DNA of 64,000 nt from Ligula intestinalis. Its lineage: Eukaryota > Platyhelminthes > Cestoda > Diphyllobothriidea > Diphyllobothriidae. Under the pieces are notes generated by a model. That model saw nothing but the letters and a program-made list of their open reading frames with translations. It made no database searches and was not told the DNA's origin. The translations under genes were made by a program, and so were the position numbers. Shown in pieces: positions 58,991 through 64,000 of this stretch; the first letter of the stretch is position 1, and each line of letters opens with the position of its first letter. Where the stretch lies: contig JAYGXS010000003.1 in the NCBI GenBank assembly GCA_036362985.1, positions 34,079,510-34,143,509 of the forward strand, written 5' to 3'.

Positions 58991-59992
58991 ACAAAAAAAT
59001 GCCAAAAAATGCATTTTTTTTACTTCTGAAATAATAAAATTATAAGAGAAAACAGGTTTACACTTGTTGAAAATGTGTAGCCACCGAAGACCATGCAAAG
59101 CTTATTATGAAATTTGCTTGGACACTTTGGCATATATTTGCAAACACAATTGTGATTCATTCAGTTTATGAAATTCTGCAAAAGCCTTTTACTTAGTTAA
59201 ATCATCATTTTAGTCAGGTTTATCAAGAGAAATAACCATTATTTTTTGGGAAATTGGGAGTAGACTCATAAAGATGGAATTTCCCATGCTTTTACAAAAG
59301 AACGAACCAAACCGCACGTTAAAGTTGATAATACTAAGAAGGAAATCCAAAATAAATAAAATAGGTACAGAAGATATCCCTTCCAGAACTGGAAGTTTAT
59401 AAAAAATTGTTCAGATTGAAAAGAAGCCAAGTTAAAGGAACCAAATTTGTTTGCAATAAGATTGAACATATGTTTTTAGGAAACAATGTTTAGCTATCTA
59501 GTGAAGTTTCTTTGTAAAAAATGCATTAACAGGAGAGTTTTGTTTGAATGCAGCAATGAACCTCAAATGTCCTTCAATAAAAACCAAATGTCTAGCATGT
59601 TTTCGTAGATTTAACACAAATAATGCCTTATTTGATGTAAGTCTTGACGAAAAATAGTTTTTTCATACTTTACAATCCCTTTTGCTGCATTTAGAAACGG
59701 AACAGACGAAGGAATAATAAGTATTTCAAAAAATGGCAATGTATATGGTCAGTTTTTTTTAATTCGCCAGTATATATCTAAAAGTGGAATAAATCTACTC
59801 ATGTGGAAGGTAAACCATTATAAAGAGAAAAGAAAGTTCTTTTATTTCCAGTCAAATTGAATCGTTTATCATCAGAAAACTTAAAGAAATTCTCAAAACT
59901 CTCAAATTTCATCGTGACATTTCGTTGGAGAAATTGAACATACACAGAAGTTCGTCAGCCAAATATCTAATCTAAGCAATAGCACTGTGAGG

Positions 59993-60260
59993 CGCGGTAC
60001 AATTACCACCTCTGATGACAGAAGCCTGTACGCTTTTGAAACGTCAGGACGATAAAACAATGGTTCCCGAGATCGCCTTATCTTCTCATATATATACCGA
60101 GACGAGCCCACGGACGCATGACAACAACAGTGATTGGCCTGCGTAGCTGATGTTACCCTTAAATACTGTGACAATTCGTGTGACTATTACCTTTGACTGT
60201 GGAAGCTTGTATGATTCCGAAACGTCAGGACGATAAACCTTTGGTTCCCGTGATCGCCTT
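59993..60260 (+). repeat. Two PLE terminal-repeat pieces with hammerhead-like core at 60012-60045
   Basis: The first has CTGATGA (60012-60018), a stem II of six pairs, AGAAGC-CTGTAC-GCTTTT, and GAAAC (60038-60042) followed by GTC. The second, about 60195-60260, keeps gaagcttgta and cgaaacgtcaggacgataaa, but CUGAUGA is lost. Both continue into cccg(a/t)gatcgcctta and an (AT)n tract. They match the 3' end of the PLE at 60437-61430 but lie in opposite orientation to it. Confidence 0.6.
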
Positions 60261-60264
60261 ACCT

Positions 60265-60266
60265 TC

Positions 60267-60302
<36 letters not shown>
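60265..60302. repeat. (AT)n microsatellite
   Basis: About 36 bases of pure alternating AT between the PLE repeat pieces. The same (AT)n follows other copies of this repeat (60087-60098, 61738-61760), so it is probably part of the element's end. Confidence 0.85.
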
Positions 60303-60436
60303 CTGATTGAAGCGAAAATGTGTAACCCCGGACATAAATGAGAAGAAGAGGCGATCTCGGGAATAATGGGTATAATATCCTGACGTTTCGAAAGCGTACA
60401 GGCTCGCATCCTCGGAGGTTGGTGTTTGTACACGCC

Positions 60437-61430
60437 TCACAGTATTTTTATAGCAGTTGCAACTGACTTCTCGTTCGCTCTCCGTTTATTGGCGCTAGAT
60501 CCCCTGCGGGGGCGGGGCTGCTGACCAGGGTTTCTCGCCCTCACCTCGTCGGAGGGGGAGGGCAGTGTTCGCCTACCAGCGGGCATTGCTCGCGTCTGCA
60601 TCGATCGCGTCTTTGCCGCATGTCCTGCTGGCTTCTCCCATTGGCACTTTCCCCTGTTCGCCCCGCCAGCGGAATATCGAACTCCGCCATGAGTGTTTAT
60701 GCAGAGACCGTTGTCATATGCAACTGCGTTCAAGCCCGACAGAAGGTCTTGTTGGTTCACGTTGCCCGCGGTGTCGCTGACGGCTGCATTGGTGTCTGGG
60801 GTAGGTTCCCGGACGCCTGTATTCTGGCCCGGTGTGGGGTTGCTGGTCGACGTGACCCGTCTGACTTCCTGCCGATGATTTCGTTGATTGAGCCGCACGC
60901 GTAACGCCTGGTAAGGAGCCGGGAGAACCGTACAGCTGTTGATGGAATTTGGTGCAGTGTGCCATGCTTCAAGTGTTTCTCTGGTTGTCCGGTCACTACC
61001 TCGGGCTAGGATTTCAGCGTCATCAAAAGCAAAGGTGTGTCCAGGAGCCGAACAATATTCCGCCACCAACGAGCGTGGATCCATCCTCTTGACTGCCCTT
61101 GCGTGCTCGCTCATACGCGTCGGAAGTCGCTTTCCGGCCTCCCCAATGTAGTTGGCCTCACAGGAACTACACTGAATGCGATAGACGACGTTTGCTGTTT
61201 CATTGCGGGACAGAGGGGCCTTTGGTCTCATGACCAGTCGTCTTATTGTTGCCTCGGGTCTGTGGGCTACACTGATACCCAGTGGTTGTAACAGACGAGC
61301 GACTGCTTCAGAAACATTCTCTGTGTATGGCATTGCTCTCCACAATGTTGGTTGTTCCGCCGCTGGTCTTGCAGCTCCTTTCGGTTATCTGCTGCATTCT
61401 AGGAAGCTGCGAGGGTAACCGATAGAGATG
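60437..61430 (-). pseudogene. PLE: RT C-terminus, GIY-YIG endonuclease and a long C-terminal extension
   Basis: On the minus strand GYPRSFLECSR precedes a TAA (about 61395). Then 302 codons are open from 61345: a linker (PLGISVAHRPEATIRRLVMR), the GIY-YIG core VYRIQCSSCEANYIGEAGKR (Y-x-C, Y-I-G), MSEHARAVKRMD, SLVAEYCSAPGHTFAFDDAE and LEAWHTAPNSINSC ending YQALR. About 130 further residues follow, Arg/Pro/Asn/Gly-rich, to a TAA at 60437. GIY-YIG elements at 14, 41 and 45 kb stop soon after the domain, so the tail sets this lineage apart. A decayed hammerhead-like core lies on the minus strand at 60381-60416. Confidence 0.8.
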
Positions 61431-61539
61431 ATAATCCGTCGAAGATACTTAAGTTCAGCCACTTTGTAATCTGCCTCGTTGCAATGCATTTCTGCGTTTG
61501 TGGCTCAGCGAACGAGGTGATGGCGAGAAACGCTGTTCA

Positions 61540-61770
61540 GCAGGACGATGACGGAGTACAGACCTACCACCGCAGAGGATCTAGCACCAATAGGCGAAGA
61601 GCGAACGGGAAGTCAGTAGTAACTCCTATAAAAGACTGTGAGGCGCGTACAAACATCAACCTCCGACGATGCAAGCTTGTACGCTTTCGAAACGTCAGGA
61701 TACTATACCCATTATTCCCGAGATCGCCTCTTCTTCTCATATATATCTATATGTATATATACACACATAA
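61540..61770 (+). repeat. Inverted copy of the 60.4-kb PLE 3' end, with core-like motif at 61662-61697
   Basis: The plus strand reads the end of the same element: gatctagcaccaataggcg, aagagcgaacgggaagtcag, then CCGACGATGCAAGCTTGTAC and GCTTTCGAAACGTCAGGA, and the (AT)n end. It is the reverse complement of about 60350-60530 with small changes. So the PLE has its own 3' end inverted at its 5' side, about 1 kb away. Confidence 0.7.
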
Positions 61771-61975
61771 ATGTGCGAACTACGATTGAAAAGGCTTCCG
61801 AACTAAACAGAGTTCATATGGTGGTCAGAGGTCCCCAACGGGTGACCGCCTGCCAGGCCGATTCTGGCCAAGGCATAATAGCAGTAAGGCGGTCACCCGT
61901 TGGAGACCTCTGACCACCACACAAACCTTTTTTTAGTTCGGAAGCCTATTCAATCGGTGTTTGCACATTTCTAAG
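61770..61975. repeat. Inverted repeat (ggtggtcagaggt arms)
   Basis: Left arm gattgaaaaggcttccgaac, ggtggtcagaggtccccaac and gggtgaccgcc. Right arm ggcggtcacccgttgg, agacctctgaccacca and gttcggaagcctattcaatc. The centre is about 35 bases. A directly related third copy lies at about 62495-62575. Confidence 0.7.
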
Positions 61976-61976
61976 T

Positions 61977-62466
61977 GAATATATACTCGATCAGCAGCGA
62001 CAGCAAATGGCCGGTGGCGAGGCGCTGATGAACTGCGGTTCGATGAAGTGCTTATGACTCATCTGATAGACACCAGTGGTGGACCGACTGCGCCGTCTGT
62101 GAGTGCGTTCGTTTGTGTTGTCCGACCAGCTTATGTTCAGGGTTATGCTTGGCTGACGAAGGCTAATAAGCCCGAAACAGTTCTGTATCAAGTTACCCCC
62201 GAATGCTGTTATATATATAAATATAGCAGTAAGGGGGTATGGCAGCCTTTGGGGTAACTTGATACAAAATTTTTTGGGCTTATTAGCCTTCATCAGCCAA
62301 GCATAACCCTGAACACCAGCTGGTCGGACAACACAAACACACGCACTCACAGACGGCGCAGTCGGTCCACCACTGGTGTCTATCAGATGGGTCATAAGCA
62401 CTTCATCGAACCGCGGTTCATCAGCGCCTCGCCACCGGCCATTTGCTGTCACTGCTGATCGGGTAT
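61977..62466. repeat. Near-perfect palindrome, arms about 215 bp, with hammerhead-like cores
   Basis: The left arm (about 61977-62205) and right arm (about 62238-62466) are reverse complements with few changes. They run from atatactcgatcagcagcga through ggccggtggcgaggcgctga, gacaccagtggtggaccgac and ggctaataagcccgaaacag. The left arm has CTGACGA (62153-62159), stem II GGCT-AATA-AGCC (62161-62172) and GAAAC (62174-62178) on the plus strand. The right arm has CTGATGA on the minus strand (62290-62296), but GAAAC has become AAAAA. Confidence 0.75.
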
Positions 62467-62569
62467 ATATTCACTCAGAAATTTGAAAACACCGATCGAA
62501 TAGGCTTCCAAACTAAACAAAGTTCATGTGGTGGTCAGAGGTCCCCAACCGGTGACCGCATGCCAGGCC

Positions 62570-62760
62570 GATTCCGGTCAAGTCATAATAGCAGTAAGGG
62601 GGGTATGACAGCATTTGGGGGTAACTTGATACAGAACTGTTTCGGGCTTATTAGCCTTCATCAGCCAAGCATAACCATGAACACTAGCTGGTCGGACAAC
62701 ACAAATAAACGCATTCACAGACGGCGCAGTTGGTCCACCACTGGTTGTAAAACTGTAGGG
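62570..62760 (-). repeat. Third copy of the palindrome arm, minus orientation, with intact core at 62639-62664
   Basis: It shares tcataatagcagtaaggggg, taacttgatacagaactgtt and ggtcggacaacacaaa with the arms above, and ends at tggtccaccactgg. On the minus strand CTGATGA (62658-62664), A-GGCT-AATA-AGCC-C and GAAAC (62639-62643) keep all invariant core bases. Confidence 0.65.
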
Positions 62761-62799
62761 CATAAATCCCGCCAGGTTGCCCCACCTTGAAAGAACTCA

Positions 62800-64000
62800 T
62801 TTCCTGCGGCAAATGAGTGAAAAAGGTGATGTAGGTGCCTATGCTCGCGCATTATCAGACACGACAGCATCTGAATGGACAACGAGAACCATGAGTAGAC
62901 ATTCCTATCTTTTGCGTGGTACATAATTTCAAGCTGTTAAAGTAATAAAGCCGGCTGATTCATTTAAATAGAAGTAAACTCCGCGAGTGTTTTTCTGGAG
63001 AACTGACGAAAGTGTCGACAAACGAAGCGCTTCTAGACATATTTTTATATTATTTAGAACTAAAGCAGTTCAGTCGTCAGTTATATTAACAGGCATTGTG
63101 CGTTCATAAGCTAAAGCATTAATAACATGGCACGCAACAAGGAAAAGTTCAGAAAACAAAATTAGTAAAGAAACAGTGAAACAATATTGGCGTTTCAACT
63201 ACGGACATTCTGTAGATATTTCCTAAACCAATAAATTGATAATACGTTGAAGAAAGTAGGCCCTCTTGAGAGTAAATTCGACTTGCGGAACACGCAGTGC
63301 TAAGCTAGCATCTGACTCGTCAAGTTAATATTGTCCATCAGTTAAGCTCTTGTGGTGTTCCTGTTTTCCTGTTTTTAGTCATTCGTCTCAACTGGCGAAT
63401 TATTGTCTCTTTTACTTGCACACTTTAAGGTCTATATATTGGAAACAATAGCGCTACATTTAATGCTCAATTATAGAAGAGTCCGGGAAAAAGCCTCCGG
63501 TCCTTTGTACCTGAGGTCATCTATATGGTTGAATGACGAAGAAGGTGCCTTCAATTAATTATTGCTGTCTCTCTAGTGTTCCATGCTAACACTAGCCCGT
63601 TATTCGTTATTCATGGCAACAAACCCCACCGGCAAGATTTATGCACCTGAACTCCAACATCAAACAAAAAGTCGCGTAGGCTATCCTGTTGGTAAAATGG
63701 TTTGGAACACGGCGCTTAAATTAAGTCAGTTGTAAAATCACAGGTTTGAGAGGCTGGAAGTAGTAGAAAACATGACTTCATAAGCTTTAGAAGAAGGAAC
63801 CGCCTAAGTAGATATAAGAAAGCCTAAGCAAATCAATTTTAACGAAGGCGAGAGTATAAAACAGGACAGTAGTCTAAGAGGAGCGCTCAGTTACTTATGC
63901 TTGGATTTCATTTTGTACAACACTTTTGCCTAGTCTTAAAGTACCTTCTTCGGATCCTAATATGCTAGGATAGAAAATTCAGGTTGGATTATAGTATTTT
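62800..64000. other. AT-rich stretch to the window end
   Basis: No frame above about 70 codons and no repeat matched within the window. Confidence 0.45.

Noticed and set aside
1..64000. CRISPR array, prophage or bacterial operon
   Set aside because: No regularly spaced repeats with unique spacers, no ribosome-binding-site/ORF packing and no phage genes. Introns and SINEs indicate a eukaryote.

Overview
The window looks like nuclear DNA of a parasitic flatworm, most likely a tapeworm. It has very low gene density, introns, AT-rich spacers, tRNA-like SINE heads, hammerhead-ribozyme-like cores, many Penelope-like retroelement (PLE) fragments with GIY-YIG endonuclease domains, and a non-LTR retrotransposon whose reverse transcriptase ends in C2H2 zinc fingers. 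I know that last combination from diphyllobothriid-type cestodes, but the taxon is inference from element types, not from a host marker gene. There is no sign of a bacterial operon, CRISPR array or rRNA.

Left part (1-17 kb, plus strand): the most gene-like signal is a split gene. Two exons (1121-1708 and 3616-4146) encode diverged copies of one cysteine-rich domain, each with eight cysteines in register and each bounded by phase-1 splice sites. They are followed by an exon with one transmembrane helix and an arginine-rich tail (6821-7017), a 49-codon exon (7113-7259), and possibly an exon at 16552-16906. Splice phases agree along this chain. I read it as a single-pass membrane protein with tandem copies of an extracellular domain I do not recognise. 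The first exons (signal peptide) and last exons are not identified.

Between and after these exons the window is dominated by mobile elements, nearly all broken: a CR1-like 3' end (5.8-6.3 kb, minus), an RTE-like RT (7.9-9.3 kb, minus), PLE fragments (9.4-10.2, 13.8-14.9, 34.4-35.3, 41.0-41.8, 44.4-45.7, 46.7-48.1, 55.5-55.9, 60.0-61.7 kb), and one nearly complete endonuclease/RT/zinc-finger element (23.8-27.5 kb) carrying two stops and a frameshift. A three-copy unknown repeat (1.8, 18.9, 33.4 kb) shares the start of a small reading frame.

Structural DNA is the second theme. Several PLE copies sit beside an inverted copy of their own 3' end. Hammerhead-like cores (CUGANGA, hairpin, GAAA) recur on both strands. 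A 411-bp foldback with a tRNA-like sequence in each arm interrupts one copy of a tandem duplication (29.6-31.3 kb). A SINE with a tRNA-like head and a hammerhead core flanks the 555-base N gap in inverted orientation (48.4-49.4 kb). A nested palindrome lies at 61.8-62.8 kb.

Long AT-rich stretches (about 10.2-12.7, 31.3-33.4, 35.4-40.1, 49.5-53.3, 55.9-58.7 and 62.8-64 kb) show nothing I can name. All calls come from reading the sequence; no homology search or RNA evidence was available.
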